Shown here in pieces: positions 46,425 through 54,722 of a DNA stretch of 64,000 nt. The notes under the pieces are model-generated. The model made no database searches and had not been told where the DNA came from. It saw only the letters and a list, made by a program, of their open reading frames with translations. The position numbers and the translations under genes were made by a program. The stretch is taken from contig NZ_JMQI01000009.1 in the NCBI RefSeq assembly GCF_000695625.1, forward strand, positions 17,391 to 81,390. Reading direction: 5' to 3'. Each line of letters begins with the position of its first letter. Position 1 is the stretch's first letter. This DNA comes from Amycolatopsis rifamycinica. Its GTDB lineage: Bacteria > Actinomycetota > Actinomycetes > Mycobacteriales > Pseudonocardiaceae.

Positions 46425-47765
46425 GTGACCGACTTCCGCGACCCAGCCGATCGTGATCCCGCGATGCCGCGCAAGGGTGCCGCCCGTACCGCCAAGCTCG
46501 CCAGTCTCCCGCTCGGCATCGCCGGCCGGGCAGTCGGCGGCTGGGGCAAGAGGCTCGCGGGCCAGAGCGCGGAACAGGTGAACGCGACGCTGTCGGCGAA
46601 GGCCGCCGAGCAGCTGTTCGAGGTGCTCGGCACGCTCAAGGGCGGTGCGATGAAGTTCGGCCAGGCGCTGAGCGTGTTCGAGGCGGCGGTGCCGGACGAC
46701 ATGGCCAAGCCGTACCGCGAGGCGCTGACGAAGCTGCAGGCCGCCGCGCCACCGATGCCGGTCCGGCAGACCCACCGGGTGCTCGCCGAGCAGCTGGGCC
46801 GCACCTGGACCAGCCGGTTCGCCTCGTTCGACGACGAGCCGGCGGCGGCCGCGAGCATCGGCCAGGTGCACCGCGCGGTCTGGCACGACGGCCGGGCGGT
46901 CGCGGTCAAGGTCCAGTACCCGGGCGCCGACGAGGCGCTGCGCAGCGACCTGCGGCAGCTGCAGCGGTTCAGCAGGCTGTTCCAGGCCTTCGTGCCCGGC
47001 ACCGAGGTCAAGCCGCTGCTGGCCGAGCTCGCCGAGCGGATGAACGAGGAGCTCGACTACCAGGCCGAGGCCCAGCATCAGCGCGCCTTCGCGAAGGCCT
47101 TCGACGGCGATCCCGGCATCCTGGTGCCGCGGGTGGTGGCGAGTGCGCCGAAGGTGGTCGTGACGGAGTGGGCGAACGGCACGCCGTTGTCGAAGGTGAT
47201 CGCGGACGGCGATCGCGAGACCCGGAACCTGGCCGGCCGCCTGCTGGCGGAATTCCACTACTCGTCGCCGGAGCGCGTCCACCTGCTGCACTCGGACCCG
47301 CACCCGGGCAACTTCATGATCACCGACGACGGCAGGCTCTGCGTCATCGACTTCGGCGGCGTCGCCCGCCTGCCCGAAGGCATCCCCCGCCACCTCGGCG
47401 AGATGACGCGGCTGGCCCTCGACGGCGAGTCCGTCGAGCTGATGCGCCTGCTGCGGGCGAACCGCTTCATCCGGCCGGACAGCGACCTGACCGCGGAGGA
47501 GGTGCTCGCCTACCTGGCGCCGTTCACCGAGCCGCTGGCGGCGCCGACGTTCCACTTCACCCGCCGCTGGATGCAGAAGCAGGCCGGGCGCGTGGGCGAC
47601 AGCCGCGGCAACGACTTCCGGGTCGGGCGTTCGCTCAACCTGCCGCCCGAGTACCTGATGATCCACCGGGTCACCGCGGGGTCGACGGGCATCCTCTGCC
47701 AGCTCGACGCGGAGATCCCGGCCCGCGGCATCGTGGAGCGCTGGCAGCCCGGGTTCGCCGCCTGA
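46425..47765 (+). CDS. ABC1/AarF/UbiB atypical kinase
   Basis: A 446-residue ADCK-type protein kinase-like protein. The family KxGQ motif appears as GGAMKFGQALS, the Ala-rich loop as AAAASIGQVHRA, the catalytic region as LLHSDPHPGNFMI and the metal-binding DFG as VIDFGGVARLP. In other organisms UbiB/ADCK proteins support quinone biosynthesis or lipid metabolism. The gene neighbours whiB7 and uvrD2 as in mycobacteria (Rv3197 position). GTG 46425 is the chosen start with CAGAAT eight bases upstream as a possible leaderless -10; ATG 46464 is an alternative. Confidence 0.92.
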   Translation: MTDFRDPADRDPAMPRKGAARTAKLASLPLGIAGRAVGGWGKRLAGQSAEQVNATLSAKAAEQLFEVLGTLKGGAMKFGQALSVFEAAVPDDMAKPYREALTKLQAAAPPMPVRQTHRVLAEQLGRTWTSRFASFDDEPAAAASIGQVHRAVWHDGRAVAVKVQYPGADEALRSDLRQLQRFSRLFQAFVPGTEVKPLLAELAERMNEELDYQAEAQHQRAFAKAFDGDPGILVPRVVASAPKVVVTEWANGTPLSKVIADGDRETRNLAGRLLAEFHYSSPERVHLLHSDPHPGNFMITDDGRLCVIDFGGVARLPEGIPRHLGEMTRLALDGESVELMRLLRANRFIRPDSDLTAEEVLAYLAPFTEPLAAPTFHFTRRWMQKQAGRVGDSRGNDFRVGRSLNLPPEYLMIHRVTAGSTGILCQLDAEIPARGIVERWQPGFAA

Positions 47766-47766
47766 G

Positions 47767-47816
47767 TTGTCCACAGGCCGGGCCCCGAACGGAGGATTCC
47801 GGCCGAGTTGTCCACA
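47767..47816. repeat. Two direct DnaA-box-like repeats
   Basis: GAGTTGTCCACAGGC occurs at 47764-47778 and again at 47805-47819, a 41-bp spacing. Each includes TTGTCCACA (47767-47775, 47808-47816). They lie between the ABC1 kinase and the AbiEi-like gene and share 12 bases with the arms of the inverted repeat at 45223-45262. Confidence 0.82.
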
Positions 47817-47867
47817 GGCGCGGCGGACGGGGTTCCACCCGGTTGGCCGAGCCGCCATGCTCGAACC

Positions 47868-48815
47868 ATGACAGCTACTCAATGCGTTGATCCGCTCGCC
47901 CTTCGTAATCCCGGTGGGGGCGAGGTGATGAACCTCGAACAGCTACGCCGGGCGGGGGTGTCCGACCGAAGAACCCGGCGGCTCTGCGGCCCGGGCGGGC
48001 CGTGGCGCCGCCTGCATCCCGGTGTCGTCCTGCTGCGCAACACCGCCCCGACCCGGCAGCAGCTGCTGCACGCCGCGGTCGTGCACTACGGGCCCGGAGT
48101 GGTGATCACCGGCGCCGACGCACTGCAGGCCCACGGCGTGAAGTGCCCGGCGGAAGGCGACGTCAGCCTGCTGGTGCCCCAGCACTGCCGGGTGGTGGCG
48201 AGCGAGGGGGCCCGCCTGGCGCGGACGGCCCGATTACCGGACCCGGTCGAGGTGGACGGCCTTCCGTTCGCCCCGCCGGCGAGGGCGACGCTGGACCTGG
48301 CCCGGTCCGAACCGGACCCGGCCCGCGTCCGGCAGGTGCTGACGATGCCCCTGTACTGGGGCCTGTGCGATCGCCAGGAGCTGCTGACCGAGCTCGAGGA
48401 GGGCTCCCAGCGCGGCACGGCGGTGGTCCGCAAGGTGCTGCGCGAGCTCGACGAGGGACCGATCCAGGCGCACGGGCTGGCCGCCCGCGTCCTGGACCTG
48501 GTTCCCCTCCCGCCCCCGAGCTGGGACCAGACGATCTGCGACCGCCGCGGCCGCCGCCTCGGCGAGGCGGACGCGTGGTGGGATGAGCTCGGCCTGGCGT
48601 GGCAGTACCGCTGCACCCCGGGCCCCGGCGGCGGCTTCAGCCACTTGGCCCTGGCGGCCACGGGCATCGTCCTGGTCCGCTGCACGGCCGGGCAGCTGCG
48701 CCAGGCCCCCCGAGAGGTGGCCCAGGAGCTGGCCAGGGCGTACGGCGAGGCGTCGAGGACACCCCGCCCCAAGGTCCGCGCGGTCCCGCAGACACCGATC
48801 GGAGACGCGGCCTGA
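47868..48815 (+). CDS. AbiEi-like winged-helix hypothetical protein
   Basis: A 315-residue protein. The N-terminal third (LEQLRRAGVSDRRTRRLC, WRRLHPGVVLLRN, VVITGADALQAHGV) resembles the winged helix and following domain of type IV AbiEi antitoxins and the many actinobacterial singletons of this group. The C-terminal third (CDRRGRRLGEADAWWDELGLAWQY) recalls DUF559/nuclease-like folds. There is no AbiEii toxin beside it, so it is not an obvious toxin-antitoxin pair. ATG 47868 is taken as the start; ATG 47928 (MNLEQLRRAG) is a good alternative. Function unknown. Confidence 0.68.
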   Translation: MTATQCVDPLALRNPGGGEVMNLEQLRRAGVSDRRTRRLCGPGGPWRRLHPGVVLLRNTAPTRQQLLHAAVVHYGPGVVITGADALQAHGVKCPAEGDVSLLVPQHCRVVASEGARLARTARLPDPVEVDGLPFAPPARATLDLARSEPDPARVRQVLTMPLYWGLCDRQELLTELEEGSQRGTAVVRKVLRELDEGPIQAHGLAARVLDLVPLPPPSWDQTICDRRGRRLGEADAWWDELGLAWQYRCTPGPGGGFSHLALAATGIVLVRCTAGQLRQAPREVAQELARAYGEASRTPRPKVRAVPQTPIGDAA

Positions 48816-48966
48816 CCTGGACGTCACCCCATCGCCGGCAGCCACCGCACGTGAGCGGACGGCTCACCACCCCTCGGCCACAAGCCGTCGCGACGACCCG
48901 GCCCCACCGGTCTGTGCCGCACCCGGCAAGGCCCGTTCCCACCCACCCACTCAGGAGGCGGATCGA

Positions 48967-49152
48967 TCACCAGTACTCGTCGGGCAGCTTGCCTTCGATG
49001 TCGCGCACGTGCTGCCGCGCGCAGTCCGGGCACAGCCACCGCAGCGCGCCCCGCTCACGGGTGGACACCCACGCGAGGGCGGTAGCCGGGTCGTCGCCGG
49101 CGGTGCGAGTCCGGCCGCAACGCGTGCACACCACGGGCTCCGGCGCGCTCAT
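48967..49152 (-). CDS. Small zinc-ribbon protein
   Basis: A 61-residue protein with two CxxC knuckles, VVCTRCGRTRTAG and WLCPDCARQH, about 30 residues apart, a typical zinc-ribbon fold. The start ATG 49152 overlaps the stop of the methyltransferase (ATGA), so it is co-translated with it. Function unknown; such proteins can bind nucleic acid or act as subunits. The C terminus is DIEGKLPDEYW. The bases between it and the convergent upstream gene (48816-48966) hold nothing recognisable. Confidence 0.8.
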   Translation of the reverse strand: MSAPEPVVCTRCGRTRTAGDDPATALAWVSTRERGALRWLCPDCARQHVRDIEGKLPDEYW

Positions 49153-50015
49153 CGCAACCGTCCACAGTGGATCGCCTTGGCGCCGAACAGGTAGAGGTCG
49201 TCGCGGTGGCCGAGGAAATCCGGGCTCCGCGGATCGGTGAGGGCAGCGACCGCGGCGCGGTCGTCGGCAGCAAGCCATTCCCCGGCCGACTCGGCGAACC
49301 ACCCGACGCGGTGCACCACGTACTCGCGGAGGAGGTCCGAGCCCGGCATCGGGTGATCGATGAGCGCCCCGAACGATTCGACGTCGTGGAGGCCGGCTTC
49401 GCGAAGCGCGCGCGGCCAGCCGTAGGGCATGGCGACGCTGCCCGGAATCCCGGCCCGCATCCGTTCGAACCACGAGGCCCGAGCGGCGAGCAGCCGCTGC
49501 TCCAGCCCGGGCCGCCCGACTCCGAGCTCCCACGGCAGGCACCGCATCTCCAGCCCACCCTCGGAGATGGCCAGCACGCCACCGGGCCGCAGCAGCCCGC
49601 CGAGCGTCCGCAGCGCGGCTTGCTGATCACCGACGTGGTGCAGAACGCCGGAAGCCCACACCAGGTCGGCGGCGGGCACGTCCAGCGCGGGATCGGTGAG
49701 ATCCCCCAGCAGGCCGACTACCTCGACGGACTCGCCGGCAACCTCGCCAACGGCCCGTCCGGCCTCGGCGAGCAACTTCGGCGTGGCATCGAGCAGCACG
49801 ACGGTGCCCCCACCCCCGCGGGCGAGCTCGCGCGCGAACAGCACGCTCATCCCCCCGGCCCCGCACCCGACATCGACCACGGTCGGCCGCTCCCCCACGG
49901 AGCCGAGAAGCCGCCGGGCAACGGGCGCGAGCGCCGCGGCATCGAGGGCATCGGCCATGCGCAACTGAGCCAGGCGGTCCGCCCAGTCGATGTCGCCGTG
50001 GGTGTGTCCGGACAT
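49149..50015 (-). CDS. SAM-dependent methyltransferase
   Basis: A 288-residue class I methyltransferase with motif I VVDVGCGAGGMSVLF near residue 50, VVLLDATP as the acidic post-motif, DLVWASGVLHHVGD as motif IV and LRPGGVLAISEGG as motif V. The C-terminal half (PYGWPRALREAGLHDVESFG) fits small-molecule methyltransferases acting in secondary metabolism or on quinones. ATG 50015 (MSGHTHGDIDWADRL) is preferred. A small zinc-ribbon gene follows with overlap. The substrate is unknown. Confidence 0.88.
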   Translation of the reverse strand: MSGHTHGDIDWADRLAQLRMADALDAAALAPVARRLLGSVGERPTVVDVGCGAGGMSVLFARELARGGGGTVVLLDATPKLLAEAGRAVGEVAGESVEVVGLLGDLTDPALDVPAADLVWASGVLHHVGDQQAALRTLGGLLRPGGVLAISEGGLEMRCLPWELGVGRPGLEQRLLAARASWFERMRAGIPGSVAMPYGWPRALREAGLHDVESFGALIDHPMPGSDLLREYVVHRVGWFAESAGEWLAADDRAAVAALTDPRSPDFLGHRDDLYLFGAKAIHCGRLR

Positions 50016-50558
50016 CACCCCATTCAACACCAGCGCCCCGCCCGGAGCGCACGGAACGAGACCACCCGAAAGGAGGACACGAGCGGCCGCCGCACCGCAA
50101 CCACACCGCCACAGCGCGCCTCCAGCGCCTTAACGGCTCGACGCAACCGCACACCCGACGCCGCGATCCGGCTCCCGCGCCAATGAGGGGCGCATCGCTC
50201 CACGCCACGCAGCACGAGTTTCGCCGCCCCTTGGCGGCACGACCCCGACCTAGCGCCGCTACGCGACCGCCTACCGTCAAGGCGTACCCGCCACGACGCA
50301 ACCGCGCACCGTCAACGCGACTGCCCACGTCGCGGCACGAACCGACCTCGCGCCGCCGCGCGACCGCCCACCGTCAAGGCGCAACCGCGCACGGTCAAGC
50401 ACGACCGCCGCCGCCAAAGCGCAACCGCTACGGCGCGACCGCGCACCGTCAAGCGCGACCGCCGCCGCGCAGCAACACCCCGGCGGCACGAACCGCCGGG
50501 TACCAAGCAAAGCGCGCAAGACCCCCACCACCCGCGGACGGGCGGCAGGGGCCTGCGC
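50016..50558. other. Gene-poor region with degenerate GCGCGACCG repeats
   Basis: No convincing gene in these 543 bases. From about 50255 to 50470 a unit resembling GCGCGACCGCGCACCGTCAAG recurs several times with changes. Examples begin near 50258, 50287, 50358, 50380 and 50433, and each contains CCGTCAA or a one-base variant. The plus strand is A/C-rich and G/T-poor. A Pro/Arg-rich open frame across it is probably an artefact of composition. Confidence 0.55.
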
Positions 50559-50813
50559 TCAGCTCTGCTCCTGGTACCGCTCCGCCCGGCGGGCGGCCCA
50601 GTGGGCTACTCGCTTCCATCGGCGGGCGGCACGTGCGCCACCTCGGGCCCGCTGGGCGCGGACCCCCTCCTCCAAGTCCCGTATTCGGGCCCTGGACAGT
50701 TCTTCGTAAAGCAACATCTCGCTGATCTCCTCGATCTCGGTCTTCGTCAACTGCAGCTGCTCGCTGCGGGGGTGGGCTTCGTAATCCCTCGTGCTGACCG
50801 GTTCGACGCTCAT
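50559..50813 (-). CDS. Small helical protein encoded after whiB7
   Basis: An 84-residue protein whose ATG (50813) overlaps the whiB7 stop in the ATGA arrangement, so it should be made only with WhiB7. It is acidic in the middle (LTKTEIEEISEMLLYEELSRA) and strongly basic at the end (RAARRWKRVAHWAARRAERYQ), predicted all-helical. I do not recognise the family. Its tight coupling suggests a role in the WhiB7 stress response, such as a partner or modulator; this is inference from position only. Confidence 0.75.
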   Translation of the reverse strand: MSVEPVSTRDYEAHPRSEQLQLTKTEIEEISEMLLYEELSRARIRDLEEGVRAQRARGGARAARRWKRVAHWAARRAERYQEQS

Positions 50814-51166
50814 GCGGCGGCGCTCCGGTGGTCGCTGCCGGCCTTGGCGGCCGCGGGCTCGACGGTCGCGTTCTTGCGCGGGCGGCCGCGGGGCCGCTTG
50901 CGCGCGATGACCGCGCCGCGCTCGAAGATCTCGCCGCCCCAAACGCCCCAGGGCTCGCGGCGGGCCAGGGCGCCGGCCAGGCAGGCCTCGCGGACCGGGC
51001 AGTCGGCGCACTGGGCCTTGGCTCGCTCGAGCTCGGCCGGGGACTCCGCGAACCACAGGTCCGCGTCGCCCGAACGGCAGGGCAGTGCGACGTCGGGGAC
51101 GGCGATCGGGTCGAGCAGGTCGGCGAATATTGCCTCACCCGAGGTGTAGGCGACGGCCGAAGACAT
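50810..51166 (-). CDS. whiB7: WhiB-family redox-sensitive regulator WhiB7
   Basis: A 118-residue iron-sulfur transcription factor. The four cluster cysteines are C30 (VALPCRSGD), C53 and C56 (AQCADC) and C62, followed by the turn EPWGVWGGE and the AT-hook RPRGRPRK (residues 91-98), which distinguishes WhiB7 from other Wbl proteins. It binds the primary sigma factor and activates antibiotic-resistance genes when translation is inhibited. ATG 51166 has an AAGGAGG site. A long leader with an upstream reading frame and attenuator precedes it. uvrD2 lies on the same strand upstream, as in mycobacteria. Confidence 0.96.
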   Translation of the reverse strand: MSSAVAYTSGEAIFADLLDPIAVPDVALPCRSGDADLWFAESPAELERAKAQCADCPVREACLAGALARREPWGVWGGEIFERGAVIARKRPRGRPRKNATVEPAAAKAGSDHRSAAA

Positions 51167-51252
51167 GGTGGTTCCTCCTTGTGTCGTACGGGTTTTCGGT
51201 TGGGTGCTGGAGCTGGGCAACGCTGGTTCCTCTTGGGTTGTGCAGCCAAAAA

Positions 51253-51297
51253 CACGAAGGCCGCGGATCCGGGTTATCCGGTTCCGCGGCCTTCGTG
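51253..51297 (-). promoter_or_regulatory. whiB7 leader attenuator (intrinsic terminator)
   Basis: CACGAAGGCCGCGGA (51253-51267) and TCCGCGGCCTTCGTG (51283-51297) are perfect 15-bp complements with an inner CCGG stem, followed on the minus strand by GTTTTTGG. It lies in the leader between the upstream reading frame and whiB7, where premature termination is known to control mycobacterial whiB7. Stalling in the leader frame could favour an alternative fold and read-through. Confidence 0.92.
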
Positions 51298-51307
51298 AGC
51301 CTTGAGT

Positions 51308-51322
51308 CCTGACTAGGTCAGG
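51308..51322 (-). promoter_or_regulatory. Small hairpin at the end of the whiB7 leader frame
   Basis: CCTGAC-N3-GTCAGG overlaps the stop codon of the leader reading frame (51318-51320) and sits ten bases before the attenuator stem on the minus strand. A ribosome at the stop would cover it, so it is a candidate element of an antiterminator switch. This is inference. Confidence 0.5.
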
Positions 51323-51575
51323 AACTTCGCTCCCGTATCGACAACGGAACACGGAACTTCTTGATGGTCGACAGATCAGCCTGCGGGTACGCGGCGAGAA
51401 CGCCCTGCGTCCCGAAGACGACGACACCGGTGGTCCAACGACGCGAGACGCGCCGCATGCCGTGGGCCTCGTGAGCGCTCGCGGACACACCAGTGCCCGG
51501 GCGCTGAGCGGCCGCAACTTCCGCGGCGCAGGACAGACGGGTGCCCGGGTTCGTGAGCGTCATGTTGATGGTCAT
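51318..51575 (-). CDS. whiB7 leader reading frame (85 codons)
   Basis: An 85-codon frame starting ATG 51575 with a strong AAGGAGGTG site and ending 20 bases before the attenuator. The product begins MTINMTLTNPGTRLSCAAEV and ends IKKFRVPLSIRERSS; it has no known domain. Mycobacterial whiB7 leaders carry a short regulatory upstream frame; this one is much longer and may encode a functional small protein as well as sense translation. It is transcribed from the promoter at 51672-51710. Confidence 0.8.
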   Translation of the reverse strand: MTINMTLTNPGTRLSCAAEVAAAQRPGTGVSASAHEAHGMRRVSRRWTTGVVVFGTQGVLAAYPQADLSTIKKFRVPLSIRERSS

Positions 51576-51671
51576 TTCACCGGCACCTCCTTCTGTTCTC
51601 TGCACACGCGGCCGCCGAGCGGCACGTCTGTCGGTAGATCCCCAGTCGAGCCCTTCGGGCTCGGTACTGGC

Positions 51672-51710
51672 AGGTTATTGCTCCGCCCCACACCGAGGCA
51701 ACTCAATTAA
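51672..51710 (-). promoter_or_regulatory. whiB7 promoter with WhiB7-type AT-rich element
   Basis: On the minus strand TTGCCT (51701-51696) and TAACCT (51677-51672) form -35 and -10 hexamers 18 bases apart. An AT-rich TTAATT (51710-51705) lies three bases upstream of the -35, the position where WhiB7 contacts DNA in autoregulated mycobacterial promoters. The transcript would begin near 51665, leaving about 90 bases before the leader frame and about 500 before whiB7. Confidence 0.78.
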
Positions 51711-51784
51711 CGGGAAAATCCTCGAAGTTACGAAGATCGCCCCTGAGCAGCGGGTTCGCCGCGTCGATCATGGTCCGGACGCGG

Positions 51785-53878
51785 TCAAGACCGCGTCGAC
51801 GCCCGGACGACGCCGAGGATCTCCGCGCCGAAGCGCTCGAGCTTCGTCGCGCCGATGCCGGAGATCGACACCAGCGCCGCCTCGTCGGCCGGGCGCTGCT
51901 CGGCGATGGCCATCAGCGTCGCGTCCGTGAAGACGACGAACGCCGGCACCTTGAGCTCGCGCGCCCGGTCGCCGCGCCAGGACTTCAGCCGCTCCAGCAG
52001 GTCCTCATCCACTGTGGACGGGCAGCGCCCGCAGCGGCCCAGCTTGACGTCGAGGGTTTCCAGCAGCGGCCCGCCGCAGACGCGGCAGCGCGTCTTGACC
52101 GGCGCCGCCGGCTTCTGCTGGGACCGCGCGACCCTCGCGGCCGGGTGGTCCTCCGGGACCAGGCCGTAGAGGAACCGGCTGCGCCGCCGGTTGCGCCGCC
52201 CGCCCGGCGTGCGGGCCAGCGCCCAGGACAGCCACAGGTGCTCGCGGGCCCGGGTGACGCCGACGTAGAACAGCCGCCGCTCCTCTTCGATCGCCGCTTC
52301 GTCGTCGCCGGCGTGGAGGATCGGCAGCGTGCCCTCGGCGAGGCCGACGAGGAACACCGCGTCCCACTCCAGGCCCTTCGCCGCGTGCAGGGACGCCAGC
52401 GTGACGCCCTCGACCGTCGGCGGGTGCTGGGCGGCGGCGCGCTGGTCGAGCTCGGCGCAGAAGCGCGGCAGGTCCGCGTCCTCGACCGTCGCGGCCAGCT
52501 CTTCGGCCAGCTCGACGATCGCCAGGAGCGCGTCCCACCGCTCCTTCGCCGCGCCACCGGCCGGCGGCGACTCGGTCAGGCCGACCCGCGCGAGCACCGA
52601 CCGCACCGTCGTGACCAGGTCGGAGCTGACGTCGCCGCTCGCCGCCCGCAGCGCGGACATGGCCTGCCGGACCTCGGTCCGGTTGAAGAACCGCTCGCCG
52701 CCGCGGACCAGGTACGGGATGCCGGCCTCGGCCAGCGCCGACTCGTAGGCCTCGGACTGGGCGTTCACCCGGTAGAGGATCGCGATCTCGCTCGCCGAGA
52801 CGCCGCCGTCGAGCAGCTCGCGCACCCGGCGCGCGACGGCTCCGGCCTCGACCCCCTCGTCGTCGAATTCGGCGAAGCGCGGCTCCGGCCCCGAAGGCCG
52901 CTGGCCGATCAGCTTCAGCCGCGAGCCCGCCGGCCGGCCCCGCGCCGCGCCGATCACGCGGTTCGCCAGCGCGACGACCTCGGGCGTCGACCGGTAGTCG
53001 CGTTCGAGGCGGACGACGGTGGCGTCCGGGTAGCGCCGGGTGAACTCCAGCAGCGGCCGCGGCGACGCGCCGCCGAAGGAGTAGATGGTCTGGTTGGCGT
53101 CGCCGACGACGGTGAGGTCGTCGCGGCCGCCGAGCCACGCGTCGAGCAGGCGCTGCTGCAACGGCGTGACGTCCTGGTACTCGTCGACGACGAAGCAGCG
53201 GTAACGGTCCCGGAACTCCTCGGCGACGGCGCCGTGCTCCTCGAGCACCGCCGTCGTGTGCAACAGGAGGTCGTCGAAGTCGAGGACCTGCGCGGCGTTC
53301 TTCAGTTCTTCGTACGTGCGGTAAACCTCGGCGACCTGGGCCGCCGGGGCCGGGATGTCCCGCTGGGCGCGCGCGGTGACCGCCGGGTAGTCGTCCGGGC
53401 TGATCAGCGACGCCTTCGCCCACTCGATCTCGCTGGCCAGGTCGCGCAGGACCTCGACCTCGGTCCCGAGCTTGGCCCGGTTCGCGGCCTGGCCGACGTA
53501 CCGCAGCTTGTTCTCCAGCAGGTCCCACGGCCGGTCGCCGACCACGCGCGGCCAGAAGTACCGCAGCTGGCGGCGGGCGGCGGCGTGGAAGGTCAGCGCC
53601 TGCGCCGCGTCGACGCCGAGGCCGCGCAGCCGCGTCCGCATCTCCCCCGCGGCCCGCGTCGTGAAGGTGACGGCGAGGACCTGACCGGCGGAAACGTGCC
53701 CGGACCGGACGAGGTGGGCGATCCGGTGGGTGATCGTGCGCGTCTTGCCCGTGCCGGCGCCGGCGAGCACGCAGACCGGCCCCCGCGGGGCACTGGCGGC
53801 GGCACGCTGCTCGGGGTCGAGGCCATCGAGCAGACGGTTCAGGCTCCTGGGTGAAAGTACGCCGGTCACGTCCGGCAT
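51785..53878 (-). CDS. uvrD2: ATP-dependent DNA helicase UvrD2
   Basis: A 697-residue superfamily 1 helicase. Motifs: [19 protein letters not shown] (Walker A), [12 protein letters not shown] (Walker B), [16 protein letters not shown] (motif III), [14 protein letters not shown] (motif V) and [13 protein letters not shown] (motif VI). The C-terminal extension has a CRVCGG...CGRC zinc-like segment and an HRDC domain ([20 protein letters not shown], then [13 protein letters not shown]), the mark of actinobacterial UvrD2. ATG 53878 ([14 protein letters not shown]) is chosen. It acts in DNA repair as a 3'-5' helicase. Conserved upstream of whiB7. Confidence 0.95.
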   Translation of the reverse strand: MPDVTGVLSPRSLNRLLDGLDPEQRAAASAPRGPVCVLAGAGTGKTRTITHRIAHLVRSGHVSAGQVLAVTFTTRAAGEMRTRLRGLGVDAAQALTFHAAARRQLRYFWPRVVGDRPWDLLENKLRYVGQAANRAKLGTEVEVLRDLASEIEWAKASLISPDDYPAVTARAQRDIPAPAAQVAEVYRTYEELKNAAQVLDFDDLLLHTTAVLEEHGAVAEEFRDRYRCFVVDEYQDVTPLQQRLLDAWLGGRDDLTVVGDANQTIYSFGGASPRPLLEFTRRYPDATVVRLERDYRSTPEVVALANRVIGAARGRPAGSRLKLIGQRPSGPEPRFAEFDDEGVEAGAVARRVRELLDGGVSASEIAILYRVNAQSEAYESALAEAGIPYLVRGGERFFNRTEVRQAMSALRAASGDVSSDLVTTVRSVLARVGLTESPPAGGAAKERWDALLAIVELAEELAATVEDADLPRFCAELDQRAAAQHPPTVEGVTLASLHAAKGLEWDAVFLVGLAEGTLPILHAGDDEAAIEEERRLFYVGVTRAREHLWLSWALARTPGGRRNRRRSRFLYGLVPEDHPAARVARSQQKPAAPVKTRCRVCGGPLLETLDVKLGRCGRCPSTVDEDLLERLKSWRGDRARELKVPAFVVFTDATLMAIAEQRPADEAALVSISGIGATKLERFGAEILGVVRASTRS

Positions 53879-53934
53879 CCTCGCAGAGGGGGACGGGGAA
53901 ACGGGGCAGGGGCACGCGGCCGTATCCTGGTCAT

Positions 53935-54663
53935 ATGGCGGGTAAGCAGGACAAGGAAGCGGCCAAGCAGGCCAAGAAGGAGAAGCGCGCGGCGAGCAAG
54001 GCACGCCGTGGCCAGCTCTTCGAGGCCTTCAAGATGCAGCGCAAGGAAGACCCCTGGCTCATCCCGTGGATGGTCGGGGCGATCGTCGTCGTCGCCGGCG
54101 TGGCGTTCGGGATCGGGTTCTTCTTCGACGCGCAGTGGGTGCTGCTGCCGCTCGGCCTGCTGCTCGGCGCCCTGCTCGCCATGATCATCTTCGGCCGGCG
54201 CGTCCAGAAGACGGTCTACTCGAAGGCCGACGGCCAGCCCGGCGCCGCGGCGTGGGCGCTGGAGAACCTGCGCGGCCGCTGGAAGGTGACCCCGACCGTC
54301 GCGGCGACCACGCAGCTCGACGCGGTGCACCGGGTCCTCGGCGGCCCCGGCGTCGTGCTGGTCGCCGAAGGCGCGCCGCACCGCGTGAAGACCCTGCTCG
54401 CCCAGGAGAAGAAGCGCGTCTCCCGCCTGATCGGCGACACCCCGATCTACGACGTGACGATCGGCCACGAGGACGGCCAGCTTCCGCTGAGGAAGCTGCA
54501 GGGTTACCTGATGAAGCTGCCCCGCAACCTCAAGCCGGCCCAGGTGGACGCGCTCGAGGCGAAGCTGGCAGCCCTCGGCAACCGCGGCGCCGCGCTGCCC
54601 AAGGGCCCGATGCCGGCCGGCGCGAAGATGCGCAACGTCCAGCGCACGATCCGCCGCCGCTGA
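53935..54663 (+). CDS. DUF4191 membrane protein
   Basis: A 242-residue protein with a highly basic N terminus ([20 protein letters not shown]), two adjacent membrane helices (about residues 44-85) and a soluble C-terminal domain. It belongs to the DUF4191 family found next to glnA1 in mycobacteria (Rv2219 as I recall). TATCCT (53922-53927) precedes the ATG by seven bases, fitting a leaderless transcript. Function unknown. Divergent from uvrD2 and convergent with the RDD gene, separated from it by a shared terminator. Confidence 0.9.
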   Translation: MAGKQDKEAAKQAKKEKRAASKARRGQLFEAFKMQRKEDPWLIPWMVGAIVVVAGVAFGIGFFFDAQWVLLPLGLLLGALLAMIIFGRRVQKTVYSKADGQPGAAAWALENLRGRWKVTPTVAATTQLDAVHRVLGGPGVVLVAEGAPHRVKTLLAQEKKRVSRLIGDTPIYDVTIGHEDGQLPLRKLQGYLMKLPRNLKPAQVDALEAKLAALGNRGAALPKGPMPAGAKMRNVQRTIRRR

Positions 54664-54675
54664 CCCCGCGTGCGA

Positions 54676-54709
54676 AAAGGCCCCCGTCCGGATCCGGACG
54701 AGGGCCTTT
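54676..54709. terminator. Bidirectional terminator
   Basis: AAAGGCCC followed by CGTCCG pairs with CGGACG followed by GGGCCTTT (54676-54709), with A-run on the left and T-run on the right, suiting both the DUF4191 gene and the convergent RDD gene. Confidence 0.92.
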
Positions 54710-54722
54710 CTCGTCGGGTGCG

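Noticed and set aside
47868..48815. AbiE type IV toxin-antitoxin system
   Set aside because: Only the AbiEi-like protein is present; no nucleotidyltransferase toxin follows on either side.
50183..50725. Plus-strand gene in the repeat region
   Set aside because: The product is a Pro/Arg/Ala-rich string mirroring the DNA repeats, there is no ribosome site, and it runs into the well-supported minus-strand gene at 50559-50813.
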